A stretch of 55,012 bases of DNA, from NCBI GenBank assembly GCA_904374465.1, contig CAJFFY010000014.1, positions 1 through 55,012 on the forward strand, read 5' to 3'. The notes beneath the pieces are model-generated. The model was given only the letters and a program-made list of their open reading frames with translations, was not told where the DNA came from and did not search any database. The translations under genes and the position numbers were made by a program. Shown piece by piece: positions 17,852 through 25,400 of the stretch (its first letter is position 1; each line of letters begins with the position of its first letter). The stretch comes from an uncultured Subdoligranulum sp. (GTDB lineage Bacteria > Bacillota > Clostridia > Oscillospirales > Ruminococcaceae).

Positions 17852-18749
17852 ACTGGTGGCGCTGGCGGCTGGGCAACCGCAGCGCTTTGCCGCCCTGTGT
17901 GAGCAGCAGTATCATGACCGAATTCGGGAAATAGCCGGGCAAATTCTGGCCAGCGGACGGCGTATTGTCATGCTTACCGGGGCTTCAGCAGCCGGCAAGA
18001 CCACTTCGGCACACAAACTGGCTTCCGCCATCGAAGCTCAGGGACATCGGGGTGTGGTGCTCAGCCTGGATAATTTCTATGCCGGCGCGGGGCGATATCC
18101 CAAAAATCACGACGGCAGCGATGATTACGAAAGCCTGCAGTCGCTGGATCTGCCGGTGCTCCACCGTTGTCTGCAGGAGCTGCATCAGAACGGTATCTGC
18201 CAGGCACCTGTCTTTGATTTCAAATTGCAACAACCCAACGGTACCCAGACCATCGATTGCCGGAACGGCATCGTCATCATCGAAGGCTTGCATGCACTGA
18301 ATCCTGCCCTCACCGAGGAACTGCCCGAGGCGGCTGTCTTCTGTTTGTATGCGGGTCTGCGGGAAGAATACGCTGCGCCGGACGGAACCCGCAGCCTGGC
18401 TACCCGGGATATCCGGCTGGCCCGGCGGATTGTGCGGGACTTTCTGTTCCGGGGACATGGCGCTTCCTTTACGTTGGGGTTGTGGGGACATGTCTGCGCG
18501 GGGGAAGATCGGTATATCAAACCCTATAAACCCCGGGCGGATTTGCTGCTGGATACCACCCATACCTATGAGGTCTGCCTGTGGCATAATGTGTTGGACT
18601 CCATGCCGCGGGACCCGGCCCTGACGGGGGTACAGCAGCGTCAACTGGAGGCGCTTTGCCGCAAGTTTGCGGCTTTTCCGGCATTGGGGACCGATCTGGT
18701 TCCCGAGTATAGTATGCTGCGGGAGTTTATCGGTCCGAAGCGGACGTAA
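17814..18749 (+). CDS. Uridine-kinase-like nucleoside kinase
   Basis: This 311-residue P-loop kinase has a Walker A motif GASAAGKTT (residues 56-64), then SLDNFYAG and GIVIIEGLHALNP, as in the uridine kinase / phosphoribulokinase family. An N-terminal stretch of 50 residues precedes the kinase fold. The exact substrate is not evident. The start at 17814 has GGAGG 6 bases upstream and lies inside the end of hemZ, with a 38-base overlap that suggests translational coupling. It appears to be the last gene of the run that began at 4793; no clear terminator is visible after it. Confidence 0.82.
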   Translation: MNVAQRKRFVSRELVALAAGQPQRFAALCEQQYHDRIREIAGQILASGRRIVMLTGASAAGKTTSAHKLASAIEAQGHRGVVLSLDNFYAGAGRYPKNHDGSDDYESLQSLDLPVLHRCLQELHQNGICQAPVFDFKLQQPNGTQTIDCRNGIVIIEGLHALNPALTEELPEAAVFCLYAGLREEYAAPDGTRSLATRDIRLARRIVRDFLFRGHGASFTLGLWGHVCAGEDRYIKPYKPRADLLLDTTHTYEVCLWHNVLDSMPRDPALTGVQQRQLEALCRKFAAFPALGTDLVPEYSMLREFIGPKRT

Positions 18750-18775
18750 ATTCACGGAAAATATACATTTCCGCG

Positions 18776-18804
18776 TTGCAAACCCCAGGGGAATCCGCTA
18801 TAAT
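18776..18804 (+). promoter_or_regulatory. Promoter of the zinc-ribbon protein gene
   Basis: TTGCAA (18776-18781) and TATAAT (18799-18804) are 17 bases apart. A small palindrome CGGAAA/TTTCCG (18765-18783) overlaps the -35. Confidence 0.8.
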
Positions 18805-18863
18805 AGGCATAAAGAGCGCGGCGGGCGAAGGCTGCGCACGTTTAAAGAAAGAGGTGTTTCCTT

Positions 18864-19319
18864 ATGTTCGAACTGGATATTGAAATGCTGAAGGAGCAAG
18901 GTCTTCAGCTTGTGGATACCGCCAAGAAGACCGCGCAGGATCTTGCCGACAAGGGAAAAAACCAGCTGGATCTGATCAACCAGCAGGCTCGCCTGTCTAA
19001 GGCGCAGCGTCAGCTGGGGGCGCTGGTGTACAGCCTGCATAAAGCGGGTGAAGAAAACCAGCCCCTGGTGGACAAATACATCGAAGCCGTTGCCGAGGTG
19101 GAGAAGGCCATTGAGGAGATCAAGGCCAATATGACTCCCGAGGAGTATATGGCTGCGGAGGCTGAAGCCGAGGAAGAGGACATCCTTCCCAACGAAGAGG
19201 AAGAAGAAATCGAAGAAGAGCCCGTGCAGCTGCGAGGCGAAACCAAAACCTGCCCTGTCTGCAAGGCGGAAGTGGATGGCGATGCGCTGTTCTGCAACCA
19301 TTGCGGCGCCCAGCTGTAA
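18864..19319 (+). CDS. Small coiled-coil zinc-ribbon protein
   Basis: The 151-residue protein starts with a helical, Gln/Lys/Ala-rich region (about 5-95) likely to form a coiled coil, continues with a very acidic linker (about 100-125, many Glu), and ends in a zinc ribbon CPVCKAEVDGDALFCNHCGAQL-type unit with two CxxC pairs. No membrane segment is present. Proteins of this build are common near the cell-division/mazG region in clostridia, but no function is known. It has its own promoter and a good SD (AAAGAGGTG). A GC hairpin without T tract (19356-19391) follows. Confidence 0.8.
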   Translation: MFELDIEMLKEQGLQLVDTAKKTAQDLADKGKNQLDLINQQARLSKAQRQLGALVYSLHKAGEENQPLVDKYIEAVAEVEKAIEEIKANMTPEEYMAAEAEAEEEDILPNEEEEEIEEEPVQLRGETKTCPVCKAEVDGDALFCNHCGAQL

Positions 19320-19394
19320 TTCCACAAAAACGCTTTTCTGCGAAAAAAATGCTGTTTGCGGGCGGTGCTGCGGCTGCGGTGCCGCCCGCAAGGC

Positions 19395-19422
19395 TTGACA
19401 AATCCCAGATTGGTAGTAAAAT
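19395..19422 (+). promoter_or_regulatory. Promoter before mazG
   Basis: A consensus TTGACA (19395-19400) and TAAAAT (19417-19422) are 16 bases apart, 33 bases before the mazG start. Confidence 0.75.
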
Positions 19423-19455
19423 ATTGCGTACTGCGCGCAGCACGTCAGGAGAGCT

Positions 19456-20133
19456 ATGAAAACCTATCCGCCGAAAGAAACCTATACCGCCGAAGACTTG
19501 GTGGCCATTATTGCCCTGCTGCGGGATCCCGTACAAGGGTGCCCCTGGGACAAGGTGCAGACCCATCAGTCCATCCGGATGAATTTTCTGGAGGAGGCCT
19601 ATGAGGCGGTGGATGCCATCGATTTGCAGGATTCCCATCTCTTGTGTGAGGAACTGGGCGATGTGATGATGCAGGTGGCATTTCATGCACAGATTGAGCA
19701 GGAAGCCGGACGGTTTACCTGGCAGGATGTCTGCGATGGTGTCTGCCGCAAACTGATCGAGCGGCACCCGCATATTTTTGGCGGGGAACAGGGCATAAAA
19801 GACTGGGATGCGCTCAAGAATAAGGAAAAGGGGCGCCTGACATTGCAGGATGACCTGGACAGTGTCCCCAACGCCCTGCCGGCTTTGATGCGGGCTGCCA
19901 AGTTGCAAAAACGGGCAGCCCGGTATGAGAAATATTGCAAAGCCGATGCTGACACGGTGTCGCAGGCTGCCCGCAAGGTGCAGGCGGCTGCCGGTCCGGA
20001 AGAAGCCGAACAGGCGGTGGGGGCATTGCTCTTTGCCGCTGTGGCACTGGCGCGGCAGGCCGGTGTGGACCCGGAACAGGCGCTGCAACGCCAAAACTGT
20101 GCCTTCCAACAGGGAGGCGGAACAACTCTATGA
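19456..20133 (+). CDS. mazG: MazG nucleoside triphosphate pyrophosphohydrolase
   Basis: MazG hydrolyses NTPs or dNTPs to monophosphates and pyrophosphate, cleaning nucleotide pools. The 225 residues show LRDPVQGCPWDKVQTHQSI, then LEEAYEAVDAI and EELGDVMMQVAFHA, which carry the metal-binding EExxD acidic helix set, and RHPHIFG. The protein is shorter than the fused YabN form of Bacillus, as it lacks the N-terminal methylase-like domain. It begins the order mazG-HU-rqcP-yabP-yabQ-divIC-S1. Start 19456 follows AGGAGAG. Confidence 0.92.
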   Translation: MKTYPPKETYTAEDLVAIIALLRDPVQGCPWDKVQTHQSIRMNFLEEAYEAVDAIDLQDSHLLCEELGDVMMQVAFHAQIEQEAGRFTWQDVCDGVCRKLIERHPHIFGGEQGIKDWDALKNKEKGRLTLQDDLDSVPNALPALMRAAKLQKRAARYEKYCKADADTVSQAARKVQAAAGPEEAEQAVGALLFAAVALARQAGVDPEQALQRQNCAFQQGGGTTL

Positions 20134-20205
20134 GCTGAGAAGCTGGCGCAGGGCGTGACCCTCGCAGCCGCTTTTGGCAGATAAACTACTTTGGAGGTAC
20201 AAACC

Positions 20206-20478
20206 ATGACGAAAGTTGAACTGATCGCCGCTGTGGCGAACGAAGCCAATCTGACCAAGAAGGACGCCGAGCAGGCTGTGAACACCGCCCTGAACGCCAT
20301 CACCGAAGCGCTGAAGAATGGCGATAAGGTCACGCTGGTGGGCTTTGGCACCTTTGAGGTCCGTGAGCGCCCCGCCCGCAAGGGTCGTAACCCCCAGACT
20401 GGTGCCGAGATCACCATCGAGGCGTCCAAGCTGCCCGCTTTCAAGGCCGGCAAGGCTCTGAAGGACGCTGTGCAGTAA
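20206..20478 (+). CDS. hup: HU-family DNA-binding protein
   Basis: The 90-residue histone-like protein binds and bends DNA as a dimer in the nucleoid. It shows MTKVELIAAVANEANLTKKDAE, GFGTFEVRERPARKGRNPQTG (the beta arm with RPARKGRNP) and the final KLPAFKAGKALKDAV. ATG 20206 follows GGAGG; the in-frame TTG at 20191 lies on the ribosome site itself. A terminator follows, so much of its message probably ends before rqcP. HU between mazG and rqcP is common in clostridia. Confidence 0.96.
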   Translation: MTKVELIAAVANEANLTKKDAEQAVNTALNAITEALKNGDKVTLVGFGTFEVRERPARKGRNPQTGAEITIEASKLPAFKAGKALKDAVQ

Positions 20479-20492
20479 CCAAGTGTCACTTG

Positions 20493-20522
20493 CCCCATCG
20501 CCCACGGCGATGGGGTATTTTT
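20493..20522 (+). terminator. Intrinsic terminator after HU
   Basis: A perfect 10-bp stem CCCCATCGCC/GGCGATGGGG (20493-20502/20506-20515) with a 3-base loop is followed by TATTTTT. Confidence 0.88.
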
Positions 20523-20538
20523 CATCGGAGGAAAAAAC

Positions 20539-20784
20539 ATGCGTTTGGATAAATATCTCAAAGTCAGCCGGTTGATCAAGCGGCGCACCCTGGCCAACGA
20601 AGTGGCCGATGCGGGGCGGGTGCTGGTCAACGACAAACCTGCCAAGGCCAGCTACGCCGTCAAAGTCGGCGATGTGATCGAAATCACCTTCGGCAACCGC
20701 CCCGTCAAAGTGCGGGTACTAGCGGTGGAAGAACCGAAAGGCAAGGATGTGGCCCGGGAATTGTTTGAAGTGATCGCTCAGTAG
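20539..20784 (+). CDS. rqcP: RqcP/YabO S4-domain RNA-binding protein
   Basis: The 81-residue protein is a single S4 domain: MRLDKYLKVSRLIKRRTLANE and VLVNDKPAKASYAVKVGD are the signature. In Bacillus, RqcP works with RqcH on stalled 50S subunits in alanine tailing and ribosome quality control. The length and its place just before yabP favour RqcP over the related heat-shock protein Hsp15. Start 20539 follows GGAGG. Confidence 0.9.
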   Translation: MRLDKYLKVSRLIKRRTLANEVADAGRVLVNDKPAKASYAVKVGDVIEITFGNRPVKVRVLAVEEPKGKDVARELFEVIAQ

Positions 20785-20813
20785 GCATATTTTCCTTCCT
20801 CCCCGCATATGGT
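20785..20813 (+). promoter_or_regulatory. Candidate SigE (mother-cell) promoter of yabPQ
   Basis: GCATATT (20785-20791) fits the SigE -35 consensus KMATATT exactly. After 14 bases, CATATGGT (20806-20813) matches five of eight positions of CATACAHT. It lies about 40 bases upstream of yabP. The yabP and yabQ genes belong to the SigE regulon in Bacillus, which supports the reading. Confidence 0.5.
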
Positions 20814-20851
20814 ATCAGTGTACACCGAATTGCAAAGGAGGGACAACCGCC

Positions 20852-21166
20852 ATGCCGGAACTCAAAAACGAACCGGTCCGAACCAAAACTGCGGTAACGG
20901 AGGTGCAGCCACGGGGGCACAGCCTTGCCTTGAAAGACCGCCACCACCTGGCAGTGACCGGCGTCACCCGGGTAATCAGCTGCGACGAAGGAACGGCGGT
21001 TCTGGAAACCCCGTTGGGTAATCTGACCATCGGCGGCCAGGAACTGCAGGTCAGTGAACTGTCGGTGCAAAGCGGCCAGGTGCAGCTGTCCGGTAAGATT
21101 GAGTACATGCAATATGCCGAAAACCGGCAGTCGGGCGGCGGTGTGCTGGCCCGGCTCTTTCGCTGA
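20852..21166 (+). CDS. yabP: Sporulation protein YabP
   Basis: This 104-residue protein belongs to the YabP/YqfC family, small soluble proteins made in the mother cell during sporulation. The core LALKDRHHLAVTGVTRVISCD followed by LETPLGNLTIGGQELQVSELSVQSGQVQLSGKIEYMQY-type sequence is typical. The precise role is unclear; Bacillus yabP mutants show mild or no defect. It is preceded by AAGGAGG and by a SigE-like promoter, and yabQ begins 2 bases after its stop. Confidence 0.9.
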   Translation: MPELKNEPVRTKTAVTEVQPRGHSLALKDRHHLAVTGVTRVISCDEGTAVLETPLGNLTIGGQELQVSELSVQSGQVQLSGKIEYMQYAENRQSGGGVLARLFR

Positions 21167-21168
21167 CT

Positions 21169-21648
21169 ATGGTGGCTTCACCGGCGGTTACCGCCGTTGT
21201 GGCGGATGTGTTATGGTGTCTGGGACTGGGGTGCCTGCTGGGGAGCTGTCGGGACCTGGTAGGCCTTGTGCTGGGGGAGGGGCCCCTGTGTCGCTTCTGT
21301 TGGGATGTGATGGCTTTTGTGGCGGCTGCTGTGCTGCTGTGCGGTTTTTCCGCCGGCGTCAGTGACAGTGGCCTGGCGCGCTGGTATATGGCGGTGGCCT
21401 TGCTGATAGGGGTGGTGTGTTGGCATTGCACCGTTCAACCTGCCGTGCACCGGGCGCTTTACGGCTTATGCCGTCTGATGCTCTGGCCCATACACTGGTT
21501 GCAGCGTCACTTGGTACAGCCTTGCCGAAACCGCCTGATGGCGGGAGGACGGCGTCTGCGGGGGCGTTTTGCCCGGAAAAAAGGCGGAAAAAAGCCAAAA
21601 AACGGAAAAAAGCAGTTGCAAAAGGCGTCGAAAATAGTATATAATTAA
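21169..21648 (+). CDS. yabQ: Spore cortex protein YabQ
   Basis: The 159-residue membrane protein has about three N-terminal hydrophobic segments (8-30, 43-62 and 68-88) followed by a helical region and a strongly basic C-terminus (RKKGGKKPKNGKK). YabQ is needed for cortex formation in Bacillus and sits in the mother-cell membrane around the forespore. The sequence is divergent, so the call leans on size, topology and position between yabP and divIC. It lacks its own clear SD and probably depends on coupling to yabP, whose stop is 2 bases upstream. Confidence 0.78.
   Translation: MVASPAVTAVVADVLWCLGLGCLLGSCRDLVGLVLGEGPLCRFCWDVMAFVAAAVLLCGFSAGVSDSGLARWYMAVALLIGVVCWHCTVQPAVHRALYGLCRLMLWPIHWLQRHLVQPCRNRLMAGGRRLRGRFARKKGGKKPKNGKKQLQKASKIVYN
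21616..21645 (+). promoter_or_regulatory. Vegetative promoter of divIC, inside the yabQ 3' end
   Basis: TTGCAA (21616-21621) and TATAAT (21640-21645) are 18 bases apart and overlap the end of yabQ. A small hairpin GTGCTT/AAGCAC (21664-21678) lies in the leader. This would let the division gene be expressed apart from the sporulation genes. Confidence 0.7.
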
Positions 21649-21717
21649 CCATACGTAGTATTGTGTGCTTTACAAGCACGTGGCCGCGCAATTTGAAAAG
21701 AAGGGGGCATCCCGATT

Positions 21718-22002
21718 ATGCATAAGCGTCATGGGCTGCTTCCACGGTGGCTGCTGGCCGCCGCGTTTCTGGCTCTTTGCGGGTACTTGTTTGTCAGCCT
21801 GATCCACTATCAGGTGTCCATCGGTTCCAAACAGCAGGAATTGTTGAGCGTACAAAACCAACTCAGCAACCAGCTTACCGAGAATGCGGAACTTTCCAAT
21901 ACCCTGGAACAGGGCGATGACGCCATCATCGAGCGCTATGCCCGGGAACAAGGCTATGCCAAACCCAACGAACGGGTGTTTGTGGATATCAGCGGCAAAT
22001 AA
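21718..22002 (+). CDS. divIC: Septum formation protein, DivIC/FtsB family
   Basis: The 94-residue bitopic protein has a short basic N-terminus, one membrane segment (about 10-29) and a coiled coil (about 33-65, SKQQELLSVQNQLSNQLTENAEL), then ERYAREQGYAKPNERVFVDI, the typical end of DivIC/FtsB proteins. In the family it joins FtsL and DivIB/FtsQ at the septum to regulate FtsW/FtsI. The location between yabQ and the S1 protein matches Bacillus divIC. Confidence 0.9.
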   Translation: MHKRHGLLPRWLLAAAFLALCGYLFVSLIHYQVSIGSKQQELLSVQNQLSNQLTENAELSNTLEQGDDAIIERYAREQGYAKPNERVFVDISGK

Positions 22003-22085
22003 GGCAGTCTATATTCGGTTCAGCGGGGGCGCTTTGCGGCAACCCCTCTGCATACATCAATCCAAAGAAAAAGGGGTATTCTAGT

Positions 22086-22547
22086 TTGGCTTTACAAGTT
22101 GGGGATATCGTCGAGGGCAAGGTTACCGGAATCAAGCCGTTCGGCGCGTTCGTCTCTCTGCCGGAGGGCAAGACCGGTCTTGTCCATATTTCGGAGGTTT
22201 CCTACGAATTCGTGCAGGATCTCTCTGCCGTGCTCGAAGACGGGCAGACCGTTTCGGTCAAAGTGCTTTCCATTGCACCGGACGGCAAGATTGCGCTTTC
22301 CATCAAGCGCACCCAGCCGGCGCCGGAGCGCGGTGCACGGCAGCAGGGCGGTGGGGCCCGTCCGGCGCATCGTCCCAAGCGGGAGGAAAAGCCCCGCGTG
22401 TGGCAGCCCAAACCGGCTGCTCCACAGGGCGAAATGAGCTTTGAAGACATGATGGCCCGCTACAAATCCCGCAGCGAAGAAAAGATTGCTGATCTCAAGC
22501 GGGTGACCGAGAACCACCGCGGTGGCTATTCCCGGCGCCGGGGCTGA
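22086..22547 (+). CDS. S1-domain RNA-binding protein (YabR type)
   Basis: The 153-residue protein has one S1 domain (1-75: VGDIVEGKVTGIKPFGAFVSL, GLVHISEVS, VKVLSIAPDGKIALSIK) and a basic, disordered C-terminus with SFEDMMARYKSRSEEKIADLK near the end. It is the equivalent of Bacillus YabR. The start is TTG 22086 (MALQVG), with AAGGGG about 10 bases upstream; no in-frame ATG could give a complete S1 domain. It is the last gene of the conserved mazG-to-yabR block. Confidence 0.88.
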   Translation: MALQVGDIVEGKVTGIKPFGAFVSLPEGKTGLVHISEVSYEFVQDLSAVLEDGQTVSVKVLSIAPDGKIALSIKRTQPAPERGARQQGGGARPAHRPKREEKPRVWQPKPAAPQGEMSFEDMMARYKSRSEEKIADLKRVTENHRGGYSRRRG

Positions 22548-22572
22548 GCGGCCGTTTTCACAAACAAACCAC

Positions 22573-22621
22573 AGAGCTCTACCCTGACGGTAGGTTTTAC
22601 CGCCGGGGTTAGAGCTTTTTT
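22573..22621 (+). terminator. Terminator after the S1-domain gene
   Basis: A long stem pairs AGCTCTA(A)CCCTGACGGTA with its near complement ending GTTAGAGCT, with a one-base bulge and a wobble, and is followed by six T. Confidence 0.85.
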
Positions 22622-22647
22622 GCAAAAATGTAACCGAAAGGAATGCT

Positions 22648-23778
22648 ATGTCCACAGTATATACCCTGGTTGCCCCGTGTTTTTTTGGCACCGAGTCCAC
22701 ACTGCACTTTGAAATCAAGCGTCTGGGAGCCCAGAACATTCAGGTCACCGACGGCCGGATCGCCTTTCAGGGCGGCGCAGAATTGATCGCGGCGGCCAAC
22801 CTGAATCTGCGCACTGCCGAGCGGGTACTGGTGCAGCTGGCTTCTTACCACGCAACTACCTTCGATGAGCTGTTTGATGGCTGCTATGCCATCCCGTGGG
22901 AGGAATTGCTGCCGGCCGATGCGGCCTTCCCGGTCAAGGGATCCAGCCTGTCCAGCCAGCTTTCCAGTGTGCCTGCCTGCCAAAGCATCGTCAAAAAAGC
23001 GATTGTCAAGCGGCTGATGGCCGGGCACAAGACCGGCACGCTGCCAGAGAGCGGGGATGTCTACAAAGTCCGTTTCTCCCTGCGCAAGAATGAGGTGGAA
23101 ATTTATCTGGACACTTCGGGGGATGGCCTGCACAAGCGCGGATACCGCAGAAATGCCACGCTGGCTCCCATCAAGGAAACGCTGGCAGCGGCCATTGCCG
23201 ATCTGGGGCGTGTCCGGCGGGACAGCCTGGCTCAGGATCCCTTCTGTGGTTCCGGCACCCTGATTATCGAGGCCGCCCAGAAGGCGCTGAATCTGGCGCC
23301 CGGTCTGCGTCGTCGGTTTGCTGCCGAGCACTTTGCCTTTGTGCCCACCGAGGTATGGAAGGCGCAGCGTCAAAAGGCGCTGGAGGAAGTGCGCCGGGAT
23401 GCCGCTTTTGAGGGCATCGGGTACGATATCGACCCGGCTGCGGTGGCCCTGGCCAATGCCAACGCCAAGTTGGCCGGTGTGGGGGATCGCTGCCGTTTTG
23501 CGGTGGCGGATGTGAAGGATTTCATCCCCGCCCAGGAGGCTACAGTGCTGACTAACCCGCCCTACGGCGAGCGCCTGGGGGACGCCTCGGAGGCCGCCTC
23601 CCTGGCTCGCACCCTGGGCCAGGTGTGGCAGCGCCATCCCGGTCAGGGCCTGTATGCCATTACGGCGGACAGCGATTTTGAGCAGCATTTTGGAAAAAAG
23701 GCGGACCGCCGCCGCAAGATTTACAACGGTATGATTCCCTGCCAGCTGTATATGTACTATCAGCAGGCCAAGAGGTAA
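22648..23778 (+). CDS. THUMP-domain rRNA guanine-N2 methyltransferase (YpsC/RlmL type)
   Basis: The 376-residue class I SAM methyltransferase should methylate N2 of a guanine in 23S rRNA. It has an N-terminal ferredoxin-like/THUMP region (about 1-155), then LDTSGDGLHKRGYR, the SAM-binding motif DPFCGSGTLIIEAA (near 205) and the catalytic TNPPYGERLGD (Asn303-Pro-Pro-Tyr306). This matches Bacillus YpsC in domain order and length. Start 22648 follows AAAGGAA. A 5-base gap leads into the NYN protein. Confidence 0.9.
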   Translation: MSTVYTLVAPCFFGTESTLHFEIKRLGAQNIQVTDGRIAFQGGAELIAAANLNLRTAERVLVQLASYHATTFDELFDGCYAIPWEELLPADAAFPVKGSSLSSQLSSVPACQSIVKKAIVKRLMAGHKTGTLPESGDVYKVRFSLRKNEVEIYLDTSGDGLHKRGYRRNATLAPIKETLAAAIADLGRVRRDSLAQDPFCGSGTLIIEAAQKALNLAPGLRRRFAAEHFAFVPTEVWKAQRQKALEEVRRDAAFEGIGYDIDPAAVALANANAKLAGVGDRCRFAVADVKDFIPAQEATVLTNPPYGERLGDASEAASLARTLGQVWQRHPGQGLYAITADSDFEQHFGKKADRRRKIYNGMIPCQLYMYYQQAKR

Positions 23779-23783
23779 ATGCG

Positions 23784-24620
23784 ATGGAAGATCTGAAACT
23801 GGCAATCCTGATTGATGCCGACAACATATCCCCCAAGTACGTCAAGGTCATTCTGGACGAGGCGGCCACCTTCGGGGTAGCTGCCTGCAAGCGCATCTAC
23901 GGCGACTGGTCGGATGTGCGGCTGAAAAGCTGGAAGGACGCGCTGCTCAACAATTCCATCATCCCCATCCAGCAGTACAGCTACACCACCGGCAAAAATG
24001 CCACCGACTCTGCCATGATCATTGATGCCATGGATCTTTTGTACGGGGGCAATCTGGACGGGTTCTGCATCGTCTCCTCGGACAGCGACTTTACCCGGTT
24101 GGCGGCCCGTCTGCGGGAGGCCGGCAAACTGGTCATCGGTATGGGGGAAAGCAAAGCGCTGGGGCCTTTTGTCAAAGCCTGTGACCAGTTCAAATATCTG
24201 GACCTGATCCTGGACCACGGCGATGCCGAAACGCCGGATCCTGCCGCGCCTGCGGCAGAGGCTGATGCCCGGGCCAATGCCGGGGACGACACCGCCATCA
24301 ACCGGGACTCCATCGAACGGATTGTTCATGGTCTGATCGGAGAGATGGACGATGGGACCGGCTGGGTGCGCACGTCCCGTGTGGGTGATCAGCTGATCAA
24401 ACGGTATCCCGACTTTGACGTGCGAAACTTCGGCTCCAAGAGTCTGAATAAATTTCTGGCTTCGCTGCCGGAACTGGAGGTGGAGGAGCGCATCCTCTCC
24501 AACGGAAACCCCATCCAGTTTGTGCGCATCCGTCCGGCGCCCAAGAAGACGGCGCCGCGGCGGCAGGGAACCAAAAAGACGACTCGCCGTGCCACCGGCA
24601 AGACCAACAAAAAGAAATGA
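23784..24620 (+). CDS. NYN-domain nuclease-like protein with LOTUS domain
   Basis: The 278 residues comprise an N-terminal NYN (PIN-like) domain with conserved acidic residues LIDADN (Asp11, Asp13), KNATDSAMIIDAMDLLY and SSDSDFTRLAARLREAGK, which in this fold bind a metal and cleave RNA. A LOTUS/OST-HTH domain (about 175-250, SIERIVHGLIGE and FGSKSLNKFLASLPE) follows, then a Lys/Arg-rich tail of about 25 residues that probably touches nucleic acid. The RNA target is unknown. It lies 5 bases after an rRNA methyltransferase, which hints at a role with rRNA or tRNA. A strong bidirectional terminator follows. Confidence 0.88.
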   Translation: MEDLKLAILIDADNISPKYVKVILDEAATFGVAACKRIYGDWSDVRLKSWKDALLNNSIIPIQQYSYTTGKNATDSAMIIDAMDLLYGGNLDGFCIVSSDSDFTRLAARLREAGKLVIGMGESKALGPFVKACDQFKYLDLILDHGDAETPDPAAPAAEADARANAGDDTAINRDSIERIVHGLIGEMDDGTGWVRTSRVGDQLIKRYPDFDVRNFGSKSLNKFLASLPELEVEERILSNGNPIQFVRIRPAPKKTAPRRQGTKKTTRRATGKTNKKK

Positions 24621-24655
24621 AAAAAGCGTGCAACGAAAACGTTGCACGCTTTTTT
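24621..24655. terminator. Bidirectional terminator between convergent units
   Basis: A perfect 15-bp stem around an AAAA loop (AAAAAGCGTGCAACG paired with its complement) has an A run on the left and a T run on the right, serving both the NYN gene and the minus-strand operon. Confidence 0.92.
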
Positions 24656-24658
24656 GGT

Positions 24659-25399
24659 TCAGATCACCAACCCGCCGTTGAGGCCCAGTACCTGCCCGGT
24701 GATATAGCCGGAGGCGGGGTCCGCCAAAAATACCAGGGTGCGGGCGATTTCCTCGGGGGTGCCCAGCCGTCCTACGGGGGTCTCCTCGGCCAGGGCGGCC
24801 CGGTCTTCCTCGGTGAACCCGGCCATCATATCGGTGTCGATCACGCCGGGGGCTACGATGTTTACGGTAATGCCGCTGGGGCCTTCCTCCTTGGCCAGTG
24901 CTTTGCCAAGGCCGATCAAACCCGCTTTGGCGGCACTGTAGGCAACTTCGCAGCTGCCTCCGGTCTGCCCCCACATGCTGCTGACCAGCAGAATGCGGCC
25001 GTACTTGCGGTGAATCATGCCCGGCAAAACCGCACGGCAGGCGTAAAAGGCGCCGTCCAGATCCACGGACATGATCTGCCGCCAGTCTTCGTCGGTGGTA
25101 TCGGTAAAGAGCTTCTGCTGGGCGATGCCCGCGTTGCACACCAGCGCCTGCAAGCCGCCCAGCTCCTGCTCGGCCCGGTGTACGGCGTTGGTTACCTGTG
25201 CCGCGTCGGCGGCATCGGCATGGAGGGCCAGAAAGATACCGTCGGGATTGTACTGCCGGGCCCGGACCAGTACCTCCTGAGCAGCGTTGGCGTGGGCATT
25301 CCAGGTGAAGGCAACGCCGTACCCCGCCCGGGCAAAGGCCAGTACCGCGGCGGCGCCGATGCCCCGGCTGCCACCGGTGATCAGTACGTTTTGTTTCAT
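24659..25399 (-). CDS. SDR-family oxidoreductase (FabG-like)
   Basis: The 246-residue short-chain dehydrogenase has the nucleotide-binding TGGSRGIG (8-15), NAG (89-91) and a catalytic set Ser141, Tyr154, Lys158 (EVAYSAAKAG). The C-terminal GYITGQVLGLNGG is typical of FabG-like 3-oxoacyl reductases. No other fatty-acid gene is adjacent, so it may act on another ketone or alcohol. It is the last gene of a three-gene minus-strand unit after tadA and ends on the shared terminator at 24621. Confidence 0.88.
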   Translation of the reverse strand: MKQNVLITGGSRGIGAAAVLAFARAGYGVAFTWNAHANAAQEVLVRARQYNPDGIFLALHADAADAAQVTNAVHRAEQELGGLQALVCNAGIAQQKLFTDTTDEDWRQIMSVDLDGAFYACRAVLPGMIHRKYGRILLVSSMWGQTGGSCEVAYSAAKAGLIGLGKALAKEEGPSGITVNIVAPGVIDTDMMAGFTEEDRAALAEETPVGRLGTPEEIARTLVFLADPASGYITGQVLGLNGGLVI

Positions 25400-25400
25400 C

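Noticed and set aside
19356..19391. GC hairpin after the zinc-ribbon gene as an intrinsic terminator
   Set aside because: The 10-bp stem is good but is followed by GGCTTGACA instead of a T tract.
20191..20205. Upstream TTG start for HU
   Set aside because: It would use the ribosome site itself as coding sequence and add five residues not found in HU proteins.
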